In this document: piece after piece, positions 24,956 to 35,703 of the stretch | Numbering within the stretch: position 1 is the first letter of the stretch | How the letters are laid out: each line of letters begins with the position of its first letter | Origin: Podospora comata | Taxonomy: Eukaryota > Ascomycota > Sordariomycetes > Sordariales > Podosporaceae | Direction of reading: 5' to 3' | Length of the DNA stretch: 64,000 nt | Assembly (NCBI GenBank): GCA_017354895.1 | Contig: CP071499.1 | Coordinates: 3,472,001 to 3,536,000 of the forward strand | Position numbers and translations under genes: made by a program | Notes under the pieces: model-generated | The model's database searches: none | Seen by the model: the letters and a program-made list of their open reading frames with translations, nothing else | Told to the model about the DNA's origin: nothing

Positions 24956-26821
24956 TAACGTATTTAATAAGCGAGCGGATCGGATAAACGAGTGGATCGA
25001 TTTCGTACGCGATGCAGCTCTCTACCTGCAACATCAATTTCTTCCACTATACTAAGATGTTTTCGATTCCAGTTAAGGCAAAAGTTATTTTTGCACTTAA
25101 AGCCCTTAAAAATAACCTTAAGCTAAGTCTTAAAGCTATAGCGAGGCTTTATTTTATGCCTTATACTACCCTCTATCGCCGACGCGCTGGTAAGCCTGCA
25201 CGATGCGATATTCTAACTAATTTACGTAATTTAACGGATTTGGAGGAGTAGACTATAGTTCAGTATATCTTTGAGCTATCTGCACGCGCATTCCTACCTA
25301 GGTTAAGTAGTATAGAAGATATAGCTAACTAACTATTACGCATACGCGACGCGCCTCCTGTTGGTAAATGCTGTGCCTATAACTTTGTTAAACGCTAGCT
25401 ATAGCTCCGTACGCATTTTACGTGTAAATATAATTACTAGAGGGCTAAGTATAAAAATTTAAAAGCTATTATTAAGTAGTTTACGTTCGTACGGAATATT
25501 ACGGTTAAGTACGGTATTATAACTAATAATATTTATAATTTCGATGAGATTAGGTTTATAATAGGTATTATTTTCGCGGGTATAGTAATTATAATCTCGG
25601 ATGGCTTTAAAAAAGTAAAATTAATTTAGTTTAGTAACTGTAAATAGGTAATTATAATTTAAAAAGTTATTATTCTCGGCTAGGCTATCCCTCTCTTTAT
25701 TATTTTAACCGTCTAATACTATTTCGCTAATAAGTATACCAAGTATAGTTTCCCGGCCGATTAATATATTATAATTACCGAGAATAATTAAATTACTAAT
25801 CCGGTAAATTTAAATTAAATTAAGTACTTTGATTATTATATAGCGTCCCGTATAAAGGATAAATATTAGTTATTAATCCTCGATAACTACGAAAGTTAGT
25901 ACTCGACCGAATTCGAGCTTTACTATTAATAAAATAATATTATTACGCTCTATATACCTCTATATTCCTCTTACCTCCTCTAGCTACTTGATATTAACTA
26001 CTTTGGGCCGCTAAAATAGGTATACGGTCGCTAGATCGAGAACTTAATACGCGTATATATTAACTGTATAAGTAAAGTCGAGTTTCTCGATACCTTCCGC
26101 GAAGCTTTCTTTGCCTTTATAACGGAGAAAAATATATAGGGTAGTTTTGCGGGTACTAGTCTTATACTTTACGATCTAGACAAAGTACTTTTTAAATTAA
26201 ATATAAAGCTCCGTACATTAATACCTCCGACCTTACGGCCCGGTACTTTATAACCTTAAGTATTTTAGATATTATAAACCTCCCAAGAAGCTAATTTATA
26301 ATTAACGCTTATTAAAACTCGTACTACTAGCTATTAAAATAACTTCTTAACTTTAATATTAATTACGGTAAACTAACTTACTAAAGATATAACAGCTATA
26401 ATATATTAGGTAGCTCTCTTTTATACAGAGGTTTACTCGCTCCGTAAGCCTAACGAGGCCTAAAGTAAGGGCCGGAGAGTTAAAAAAATACGTATATAGC
26501 TTGGAGGATTACTTACTATGTAAGATATATAGGATCTACTGGACCAGAAGGCTGTGGGTGGAGAGGTAGCGTAAGGAAAGGAGCAGGATAGTGGTAATGT
26601 AGGGAAGGGTCGTATAAAGGTTTGGTGCTATGGTGTGTGCGGTAAGCCTGGCTATAATATCCGTACGTGCCAGGAGGTTACAGAAGAGTCTGATTCAGTT
26701 ATTTCTGATGTAATTATAGTAGGTTAATAGTATTATTGTTTTGCAATTAAGGATGGTTATAATAGGGTAGTAAAAATCGACCCACTCGCTTGTCCGATCT
26801 GCTCGCTTATCAAATACGTTA
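24956..26821 (+). mobile_element. Fot1/Pogo-type DNA transposon, copy A, full length but dead
   Basis: Terminal inverted repeats of about 47 bp (24,958-25,004 and its complement ending at 26,819) are flanked by a TA target duplication, as in Tc1/mariner-pogo elements. The TIR holds two 17-bp units. The transposase relic starts around 25,057 (MFSIPVKAK): N-terminal psq/CENP-B-type HTH, then a DDE domain with its first Asp in NFDE (25,543-25,545) and its second in ILDNYES (25,882-25,884). The C-terminus has a zinc knuckle relic, CGKPGYNIRTC, near 26,645. Many stops interrupt the frame, mostly of the CAA/CAG/TGG-to-stop kind expected from RIP, the first just after 25,251. It sits inside a Gypsy fossil, in the same orientation. 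Confidence 0.9.
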
Positions 26822-29800
26822 TACTAACGATAAGTAAAGTAAGGAATTAAGGAAATACTTAAACGAAAATCTAAACAGAGGATATATTAAAGAGTCTATA
26901 CTACTGATAAAATTTCCTATATTTCTCGTACCGAAAAAGATTATTAACTTATAATTATATATTTATTACCGTTAACTAAATAATAAATAATAAAACCAGT
27001 TATGTACCTCTATTCATACCTAAATTATAGAGTTAATTAACTAAAATATAATACTTTATACACTTAGATAAATTTATATACAGATAAAGGGAATAAATGA
27101 AAAATAGCGTTTTATATACCCTATTGTTATTTCGAATATCTCGTAGTACTAATTGGATTAACTAATACGCCAGTAATATTTTAATCTTTCGTTGACTATA
27201 TAATCCGGAAATACCTCGATAAAATAATAATATGTTATTTTAATAATACTCTTATTTACCTGCGTATTTTAAAGGAATATAAGTAATACGTACGAGAAAT
27301 ACTCGATACGCTCACACAACCGGACTCTTAATTAGTAATAAAAAAGCGAAATTTAAATATTAAACATATTATGTTTAGTGTACTTAATATTATTAAATAA
27401 AGTTTATATAAAACCTAAAAATATCACGCGTATTCAAAATTTGCTTCCGCCGTAGTTATAAATATATATTAGGGAATGTTTAAGGTTTATAAATTTTATC
27501 GGATATTTATATGAAAATACATAAGGATCATACGGCTATTTAATTATCTAACTAAAAAAAACTTAAAGTTCTGGTAGGAGTAAGAAGAAAAATGAACTTT
27601 TTAGGAACTAAACCAAATTGATTTAAAAGACCGAGTATTTAAATTACTAGACCTTCGTTAACCATTTAGAGTTAAAATTAATATATAAAATTGTACAGTT
27701 GGTGAATATTAAATTAGCGAAACGATAATAAAAAGTGGTATGTAATGAACTTCTTTTAAACAAACTTAAAAGGGTTATACCTACCTAATCCATAATAAAG
27801 AATTATTTATTATTATCGAACTGTTCAAAAAGCAATAGCTATATTTTAAAAATATTAATTATAAAATACACATCTATATGATTAAAGAAAGTTACAGTCT
27901 TTTATAACTACGAAAGTCTTTAATAAATCGTAAACGTAATCATTGAAATTTCTTTTAGAGTTTAATTTCTAAATTAATTATAAGAAGGGTTTGAAAAACG
28001 CTAGAATAAACGTACTCAACCGGCGAACCGACTATTATAATGATATAGCTAAAGAGTAAATATTATTGCTTAAAAAACAGCAAGAAAACATTTTTAAGTA
28101 TTTACTTTAACCGTAAATAGAATATTACACAATATAGTGTAAATAAGCTACTTTGATAGATATTAAGGGAAGTTAGGTCACAACATTATAAAGTAATATA
28201 AATAAGAAAAACTAGAGCCGTAATATATTTGAAAATCAATAGTTAAGGAAGACTATAGTATCAAAATCGAAACTACGTAAACTACGTAATAAGATAGTAT
28301 TAATGATAAAAGTTTATAGGTCGAAGTTCGGAGGATATATAAGTATCGTAAAAATTATTCAAGGAATTAAGTAGTACTTTGGCTAACTAAAGATCAAGGA
28401 CGATATTAAAAGGCTGTTTAGCTATATTATATATATTAGAAACTAAATATTATAAAGTATAAGTTTTACAGATTTCGAATATTAACAGTAAAGCGTTTGT
28501 GAAGTTTAATTATAATAGATTTATTGTTAAACTACCGGAATCTACAAATATAGTAACCGGTATTAAATTAAATAATATATTAACGGTAATCAATAAACTT
28601 ATTTAATAAATTTTTTTTACATTATAAAAAAACCGAGTTAGCAAAATAATTAGCGGTAATAGTAATATGGTATATTATAAGAATATATATATAGTTAAAA
28701 GATTTTTTACGGATCGCGATATTAAATTCGTATCAAAGATTTAGAAAGCGTTTATAAAGAAACTAATAAAGTAAGTGTTTTCGGCCTATTACATTTCGAT
28801 AACTGGTTAAACGGAACGGTTTAACAAAATCGTAGAATGATATTAACGCAATTATATTACTTTCAACTAAAACGACTAAGTTGAATCATTACTTACGGCA
28901 TAGTTAATATATAATATATCGTTAACGGAAATGACCAAAGTTATACTATTCTTTATAAATTTCGGATAAGAAGTAAACCCACGCTAGGGACCCGGTATAG
29001 AAATACCTAGAGCTACGGTTAAGGTAAGTAAATTATATATACTTTATAATAAACGTAGAAAAAAATTAAAGTTCATAAAGGAAAGAATGGAAAAATACCA
29101 TAATACCAAAAGGCTCGAGGAACGTTGCTTTAAAAAGAGAGATATAGTCTTCCTTTCTACGCGTAATTGATATATTAAGAATGTTAGTAAGAAGTTAAAC
29201 TATAGAAGTATAGGCCTATTTAAAATAAAATAAAACCTGTTGGAGACGGTATTCAAATTAAATTTACCTAATATAATATATTTATACCTATATACTTTTC
29301 ATATTTTACAATAAAAACCTATATTATAAATAAGTAAGGTTAATATCTAGGAAATAATAATGGAAAAAAATGGAGTACGATCTAATCTTTTTGAAAAATT
29401 TATGGTGTAGTAAAAGTTAACTAAAGTACTTAGTTAATTAAATAAATTACCCGATTAAAAATATTTCGTAAAAACAAACAGTAAATTTAATACCCGAACG
29501 GAAGATTTACTAGTTTAAAAAGGTTAATACATTAAATAAAGCCGTAGTTTTATTTTTGAAAGTAAGTATAGGCTAGGTTATATAACCGGGTTCTGCTATT
29601 TACTTACCCTACTTAAAGTGTGGGTCTTATACTTTTTTAAGTAGGATATTTACTTTTTAGAACTCTTTTGATTTCACTATCCTTTTATATAATTTTACTA
29701 TTACTTCTAACGTTAAGTGATATAACCTAAATTACTTTAATAAAGAAATAAAATTTTTATTAACGGTATTTTAACCAATTATAGCTAGTATAAATAAAAA

Positions 29801-29848
29801 GAGCCGCGCCTAGACTACGGAAAAATTCTATCGATCTAAACGCGCTAG

Positions 29849-29916
29849 AACTTCGACAAAAATCGAACCCGCGCTTCCGATAACATAATCGGTATACTAT
29901 ACTATACTGCAAGGTT
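29849..29916 (-). pseudogene. tRNA-like relic in the Gypsy tail
   Basis: Read on the minus strand, 68 nt fold as a cloverleaf. The acceptor is AACCTTG against CGAAGTT (6 of 7 pairs). The D stem is GTAT/ATAC, the anticodon stem CCGAT/ATCGG, and the T arm GCGGG-TTCGATT-TTTGT. C-to-T changes in the T stem fit RIP. The loop between CCGAT and ATCGG is six bases, so the amino acid cannot be assigned. A homologous relic occupies the same place in the other Gypsy copy (61,692-61,761). Confidence 0.5.
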
Positions 29917-30668
29917 AATAAATACTTTAACACCGGTATATAATTAACGCTATATTAATTTCCCTATGTAATTAATAAAGTTCCATTAGCAGTACACTAA
30001 ACAGTTTTAAAAAAGGACTAGCTGCGCTAAAGTTTAAAGGAAGGTTAGAAGGCTAGTTAAAGCCTAAAGACGGATCTAGAAAAAAAAGATTAAAAGGAAC
30101 CGTAACGGAGGATTCCGTTACAAAAAAACTTACGTAAAAGCAGAGCCCAAGATAGATTCTCGTTCCTTTTCGGCAAGAAGTCATAATTTTCGGCAGAAGG
30201 TAGTAAAAGCTTAAATCTCGAAAGCGCGCAACTATACATCTAGACGAAGAAGTTTACTGAAAGTATCTTACTTCTCTGCGTTGAGACGCCTTTTTTCCAT
30301 CACGAGGGATTAGTAAAGAGAGGCGGAAGCCTAAAAGGGAAATTTGCTTATGATCAATACTATAAATTTTATAATAACTAAAACTAATGTTAACGTAAAA
30401 TAAGTAATAATTTTATCGAGAAAAGGCAATATATTATAAATTATTTTCTTTGTGATAAATATACCAAGGTATAATAAAACTAAATTTCTTAAGGAAAAAA
30501 GCTTGATTATAACGTCGTTTAATGCTTACATAAATACGTTTCTGAGTACAGTTAGGTATACTGGCATAAGGTAAAGGAAGAAAAACCTACAATAGAGTAT
30601 TAGTAGTAAAATAAATACGTTAGTTATTTCTGGAACTTAGTTACTGAGTCGTTGACTTAGAAGAAAAG

Positions 30669-31117
30669 GTATTATAATATAATTAAACTGATAGGTAAGA
30701 AAGAAAAATGCGGGACGCCCTTAATTAATCGTTAGATTAAAATAGAATTAGCTTATTAAAAAGTAATTAAAATAATCAGACTATAATTATTACAATTACA
30801 GCATAGCTTAATTAGAATATAATTAGGGTAATCAAGATATATTTACCCTATGTACTAACAGAATGAATCATGACGTAATCAGGGCGTCTTAGCTATAATT
30901 AATACAGAGTTCTGAAGTCTATATATATAAAGGAACTGGCTAGTATGGATAGACAGTTCCGCAATATATAATTCAAGTTACAGTTATTAGTATCAAGACT
31001 ATTATAATTGAGACAAAGCCATCTGTTGTACACTATTCAGCTGTACCGAACTAGAATTGTTTAGAAGTGCCTTCGACTACTATCCTTTTCAGAAGTTCTG
31101 GATAGAGGTTAGTCTTA
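30669..31117 (+). mobile_element. 3' LTR of Gypsy copy 1
   Basis: A RIP-altered version of the type 1 LTR (compare 10,566-11,014), preceded by the polypurine-like AGAAGAAAAGG. It includes the TATATATA box near 30,920 and the common R-U5 block. Confidence 0.65.
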
Positions 31118-31714
31118 TCAAAACAATAGACAAGTAATAGCTCTATCCTCGAGTAGTGGCTAGTGGCAGAATAAGCCGGACTGCTGGAGCGATGTAATCC
31201 GGCTGACTGCCCAGGTTAGTATAGTCAAGATAGTCTAAAGCATGACCGCCTTCTTCTTTGTAGCACGTAGAGCGTGGAAGGTTCGAGAACCAGGGATAGA
31301 AAGTTATTGATCGTTGCTTTTTTGCTCGGGCGGCTAAGTGTTAGGTATTTTCTTATCTAGATAAGACTAAAGTTGTCGCAGCCACACGAGAATTTTTGGG
31401 CTACGGATCTGACTTTAAATCCAGCTGCAACAGGATAGGTCCCAGTTTTGGGACCTCCCAATGTGCCAGGTCAGGCTCTAAGATAGCACATTGTGTCCTG
31501 GACCAGTTTCTAGGATAGGACATAGTGTCACAGCACAGAAGTTAGGATAGTGCATGGTGGTATAGCATAGTCCCTGGCATGGTATATTTAGTGTCACAGC
31601 ACATTCAATATCCAAGTACATTCAGCATCACAGTATCTTCCTTCACAGTACATTCAATATCACAGCACATTCACAGCTTTGATATCCTAAAACACGGTTT
31701 ATTAGACCCTAGCC
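31118..31714. other. 3' flank of the kinase-like gene, non-repeat composition
   Basis: Composition returns to normal abruptly after the LTR. It carries short imperfect repeats of a CACAGCACATTCA-like word at about 31,589-31,675 and GATAG-containing repeats at 31,480-31,570. No gene seen. The kinase-like gene's polyadenylation region should lie here. Confidence 0.5.
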
Positions 31715-33991
31715 CTATTGCGTCAGACTCGTGCGCAAAGACTGCGCCTCAGCAACAAAAACGTCTTTCTCATGCTTTCCTGACAACCATTTCCTCTTCC
31801 GATTTCGTCGGTTGACGTTCACGGGTCCGAGAGGTTGTCGAGTACGGAGTTCCGCCAGCATCAAATCCACAATCATGTATCTGCCAGTGCGTTTATCGTA
31901 GAGCACGTTGCGTGGCTCAGCATCGCGATGGAGGACTCCATGCTGATGTAATTGACCGAGTGCCGTAAGAATCTCCTTGACGATATCCGTATTGACTTCT
32001 CTCAATCCTTTCAACACTCGTCGCCCGCCATAACTGAGGAACATGAAGTCTTCGTACACGCCGCTGTTGAAGTAATAGGGCTTGATGAGGTCAACAACAC
32101 CGAGGCAGACCGGAACGAACTTCCCCTGAAGGTCCCGGAGATGATTGTATATCTTGTTCTCGTAGAGTAGATGCTCAGCATCCATTGCCTCTACCCCTTT
32201 CGCCACAAGTGTGTAGCCATGTGACGAGAGGCAGAATTTGAAGAGTGAGCCACGTGAACCAGACAAGTAGAGCGGCACGCAATCAGAATCCTTTCCGCGA
32301 TCAACTGCTAGTTGATCCCGTGCCAGTTGAAGAAACTCGAGCCGGTTGATGTGCGCATTTCCATGATCCGCCAAGTTGGGGCATTCTTTGTCCATTGGGT
32401 CACCAAACGCGAGCCCACGGAGACACTCATGCGTGCAGTACAGTCGACCTTGAATGTTTGGTCGCACGTTGGTGCCCTCCTGCGAGGCTGCGTTTCCATC
32501 GTGCCCCTGCATCTCGCTTGATCCGACGCCTGTTGATGTAGTGGTCAAGGCACCTCGGCCACTAACGCCTGGGTTTGGCGTTGGGCTTGGGCTCTCATCG
32601 TCATCGTCGTCGCTGTCGTCACCGCTGGGTTGCTGCACCCCGTCCTGAGGTGGCAAGCATCGGGAGCGTGTCCGGATTGGAGAGCGTACAAACCCTTTCC
32701 ACCGTTGCGCCTTGTAAGTAGTCTCGCGTCGCGGCTTCCGATCTGTTTCCGGGATGCTTCGCAATACGTCCTCGTACTCCACGGCCCATGTATTGAGATG
32801 CTCAGCAGCGTCATGCCAGGCTTGACAGGGTGGCGGCGATCGGATGGCCTGAAGCACAAAGGCAAAGGCTTGCGCAACAGCAGTGCGATGGAGCCGAGTC
32901 TCGTCATCATCTTGGACGTCTAGGCTTGGCACGCAGACGGAGTAGTAGACACAGGAAGGGTCGTCCGGGATGCGGAGGAAAACATATGCCTCCCCAGTGT
33001 CGATGTATCCATACTGGATCCCTTTACCTATCATGTAGGAGAAGAGCTGGGTCACGACTGCAGTGGCAAGTCGCCTGGCTGCGAATTCATATCCCTCGCC
33101 CTCCTGGTTGATCACATCACGATCTGGCTGGATCTCCGAGACCAGCCCAGTAACGATCTCGTCGCGTCTCAACTTATGTGGAGCCTTGTACTCGATCGCA
33201 ACGGCAGGAATATTTTGATCGTCAGAGGTCCGGTATATGCAGAACTGATCTCCTCGGTTGCCCTTCCCCCGCGCCTTTCGCCGATGTCGAGTCAACCGGT
33301 TGGGCGGTCTGGAACTGACCGACACTTGCTCCATCGATTCGGAGAGGGAGTCGTCGGTAATACCGAGGTTCGTGTGGCTTTCGAAAGTCACCGTTCCATG
33401 AAGGCCGAGATGACTCCTCAGCGACTCGTCGTTGTATGTCGCGTCCATTAGCTTCTGGACGGCATTTTCTACAACGTTTTGCTCGCTATTTCGGAGTCCA
33501 ATCTCGCTGCTGATCGGGCGAAGCAGGGATCGTACATAGTCCAACTGATGGCGAGATGGAAAGGCGGCTTGGGAAGAAAAGGAGGGACTGAATGAAAGCT
33601 CATCCCAGATATGTTCTTGTTCCCTTGCAAATGTGGCCCACGGGATGATTCGTTCAGGATAAATTCGCCCAGTCGGGTTTGTCGTGTCCCCTTGTGTCGT
33701 CAAGGAACGGTCGGTTATTATTTCGATAGCAAGGCTGAGCGAATGGCATGTTTCAAGATATGGTTGGAGTGTCAATGGTTGTGATGCGTCTGCGAGTTTC
33801 TCGGCTTTTTCGCGTCGGCGTTGCTCTTCTTCTCGTCGGCGTTGCTCTTCTTCTCGTCGGTGTTGTTCCTTGAGAGCGCGACCTTCGGCGGCTTCGCGTC
33901 GGCGTTGCTCTTCTTCTCGTTGGTGTTCGGCGGCTTCACGTCGACGCTGCTCTTCCCGTAGCTGCTCTCGCAGCCTCTCAAGTTCTCCCAT
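31715..33991 (-). CDS. Fungal protein kinase-like protein with coiled coil and putative PD-(D/E)XK-like domain
   Basis: An intronless 758-residue ORF. Residues 1-67 are a Glu/Arg/Gln-rich coiled coil. Residues about 75-400 form a globular region. In it, D248 and, 19 residues on, E267-Y-K269 (IPAVAIEYKAPHKL) have the spacing of a PD-(D/E)XK nuclease-like core. An acidic Ser/Asp linker lies at 456-470. A Cys/His motif (C519, C523, C537, H543 in YCTHECL..CPNLADHG) is typical of an expanded Aspergillus/Penicillium family. The kinase-like domain keeps K598 in LVAKG, E611, and HRD at 688-690. However, the catalytic loop reads HRDAEPRNVL and the DFG site is DLM (709-711), so activity is uncertain. 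No trans-membrane or secretion signal. The gene stands alone between retroelement fossils, yet its frame is open throughout. Role unknown; the nuclease reading is inference. Confidence 0.8.
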   Translation of the reverse strand: MGELERLREQLREEQRRREAAEHQREEEQRRREAAEGRALKEQHRREEEQRRREEEQRRREKAEKLADASQPLTLQPYLETCHSLSLAIEIITDRSLTTQGDTTNPTGRIYPERIIPWATFAREQEHIWDELSFSPSFSSQAAFPSRHQLDYVRSLLRPISSEIGLRNSEQNVVENAVQKLMDATYNDESLRSHLGLHGTVTFESHTNLGITDDSLSESMEQVSVSSRPPNRLTRHRRKARGKGNRGDQFCIYRTSDDQNIPAVAIEYKAPHKLRRDEIVTGLVSEIQPDRDVINQEGEGYEFAARRLATAVVTQLFSYMIGKGIQYGYIDTGEAYVFLRIPDDPSCVYYSVCVPSLDVQDDDETRLHRTAVAQAFAFVLQAIRSPPPCQAWHDAAEHLNTWAVEYEDVLRSIPETDRKPRRETTYKAQRWKGFVRSPIRTRSRCLPPQDGVQQPSGDDSDDDDDESPSPTPNPGVSGRGALTTTSTGVGSSEMQGHDGNAASQEGTNVRPNIQGRLYCTHECLRGLAFGDPMDKECPNLADHGNAHINRLEFLQLARDQLAVDRGKDSDCVPLYLSGSRGSLFKFCLSSHGYTLVAKGVEAMDAEHLLYENKIYNHLRDLQGKFVPVCLGVVDLIKPYYFNSGVYEDFMFLSYGGRRVLKGLREVNTDIVKEILTALGQLHQHGVLHRDAEPRNVLYDKRTGRYMIVDLMLAELRTRQPLGPVNVNRRNRKRKWLSGKHEKDVFVAEAQSLRTSLTQ
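33780..33975 (-). repeat. Minisatellite coding the EEQRRRE coiled coil
   Basis: Imperfect units coding EEQRRRE (complement of ctcttcttctcgtcggcgtt) are repeated about six times in frame. Such arrays change length by whole codon groups and would lengthen or shorten the coiled coil. Confidence 0.8.
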
Positions 33992-34959
33992 GGAGGCTGA
34001 TGGATTTGCGCAAGAGGGAGCGGGTGATCGGCGCCGAGAACTGGTTTGTTGTTTTGAGACGTTGGATCATAAGCGGGTCGGTCCACATACCCACATTGAG
34101 GGCCGAAATGTGGGGCTTGCCCAAGTCCGGTGTCGGGATTTTCAACTCACTCACATGTGATCAACCCTTGCCAACCCCTGCTGGAAGCGCCATATTTACA
34201 GTTACCTTGATGGATAACAGATGGTGTCCTGGAATGTGTTGGAATAAGGAAGACATGACAAGGTCATTTTAGAACCATTGTTGGGCTGCAGTAAGGGCAG
34301 CACCTATTTTGGCCGTTTCATTGCTGCTGCATATCCACGCGTTCTTGTCTGTTTGTCGCATATCAGCCTGTCGCACACTCGGCATAGCCCACCGGATTAC
34401 TTCCGGAATTCCACTCGGAATTTCCGTTCCGCACAGATTTCCATCTTCCATATAAGACAGCAGCGTCATTCTCTTTTGATAGTACAATTGCTCCTTAGAT
34501 AATTCTCATCAATTGACTGGTGCCATCAATGATCCCTGTGGAGCTAATTGTCTGACATTGTCCTTTAGCGCTTTACCCGCTCAGACCAATTCAGGGACCC
34601 TCCACTCCCTTGATGACGCGGCCTCCCGTTGACGTATGCAAGCCCTAAAGTGTGCTGGCTTTTGCTCGCACGCGGTGCCTCATTACTTCAGCGGATTCAC
34701 TTACGACCTAGGCTACGTCGACAGGTCTGCTGAAGCATTATCTAGTGCAGGCAACACCCCACTCATGACTCTCCGCAAATGAAACCCCAGTAGGCTTGGC
34801 CCTGTGGAGGCCGATTGTCGTTCGCAGCATCACTTGCTGCAGATCCTTGCACTGCTGTACACCTCGGTCATCGTGCTCCAGCGTAGTTGTGCGCACGACC
34901 TTTCACCCAAGATGTCTTCGTCTGCCCGTTTCGGGAACACAAAGTTAGAATGAGAAAAG
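33992..34959. other. 5' flank and promoter region of the kinase-like gene
   Basis: About 970 bp of normal composition before the next LTR. Plus-strand ORFs here (for example 34,278-34,502) have no recognisable domain. On the minus strand, TTATATGG near 34,450 could be a TATA element for the kinase-like gene. Nothing else supported. Confidence 0.4.
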
Positions 34960-35297
34960 TGTCACGGTTTGGGGAGACGGTGGAGACGCAAGGAACCAGT
35001 CAGAGCTGGACCGGGCAACCGAGCGGGCTTCACGGTCAGTGGACAGGACGGACCAATAAGATTGGGACCGGGGACTGCGGCGGGCTCACGGTCCACGGTC
35101 CAGTATCGCCCAATAAGGAGAGGACTGAGGACCGTCGGGAAGTCAACGGTCCACGGTCCCCAGGTCTGTATACGGTTAAACTATTGTAATTAAAATAAGC
35201 TATTTATTTTATACTGTTTAGCTATACTAAACTAAAATTATGCAGAAGTGCCTTTGATTAGTATTTTTTTAAAGGTTTTAAATAGAAATTTGTTACA
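34960..35297 (+). mobile_element. Gypsy LTR, U3 type 2, with short stretch of internal sequence after it
   Basis: The LTR opens TGTCACGGTTTGGGG and closes TTTGTTACA. U3 contains repeated ACGGTCCACGGTCC words and CCAATAAG. The U3 half is barely mutated while the R-U5 half is AT-shifted. About 290 bp of AT-rich, leader-like sequence follows (35,298-35,584), cut off by the next LTR. Flanking pentamers do not match. Confidence 0.7.
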
Positions 35298-35584
35298 CAT
35301 AGTATATTGACTTTAACTTTATTACAGATCGGTTAGAAGCTACTTTACTACTACAATAGCTAAAAATATTTGAATGGAGAGCGATAGTAAGTAGTACGGA
35401 GAAAAAATATTATTTACATAACACTGTAATTATATAATGAACTAATATATCGGAGAAATTTATATATAAAAGCTAGAAAAAATATTAAGAGGATAAGAAA
35501 GTCAATATTGTTAGGCTCGCGCTACGAGCTGAATGAATATTTTTATATATATAATATATACTTTATATAAATAACGTAATATAA

Positions 35585-35703
35585 TGTCATAAGTAAGCTA
35601 ACAGGCAAATTAAGACAGTATGTGAGGCATGGAGTGTGCCCAGCCAATTGTTACGGAAACTAATAGGAAGTGGAGCGCGGTGATCTAAGTGATTCTAAGG
35701 TGA
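35585..35703 (+). mobile_element. Left part of a split LTR (U3 type 5); right part at 40,301-40,607
   Basis: TGTCATAAGTAAGCTAACAGG opens the same U3 as the LTR at 52,516-52,943 (read in reverse). The rest of this LTR resumes at 40,301 after a Gypsy element inserted in it. The two parts add up to about 426 bp, matching the 428 bp of the unbroken copy. Confidence 0.8.

Larger units (their letters stand above)
23517..31117 (+). mobile_element. Ty3/Gypsy fossil, copy 1, with nested Fot1 element and 3' LTR
   Basis: Parts in order: protease/pre-RT region (23,517-24,955), interrupting Fot1 transposon (24,956-26,821), reverse transcriptase (about 26,822-27,480), RNase H (about 27,480-28,000), integrase (about 28,430-29,100), chromodomain-like end of pol (about 29,200-29,470), non-coding tail with a tRNA-like relic, an AG-rich polypurine tract, and the 3' LTR at 30,669-31,117 (U3 type 1, RIP-altered). 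The layout is colinear with the copy at 53,105-63,009. The 5' end is missing. The element is broken at many places and old, with heavy RIP-type decay. Confidence 0.75.

Noticed and set aside
10566-31117. LTRs at 10,566 and 30,669 as the two ends of one 20-kb element
   Set aside because: They share U3 type and orientation, but the sequence right after 11,014 does not match leader sequence seen after other 5' LTRs, and pentamers do not match. Left open, not called.
35020-35193. Open frames of 74-100 codons over the LTR at 34,960
   Set aside because: They lie inside a recognised LTR U3 with repeated ACGGTCC words; no protein similarity.
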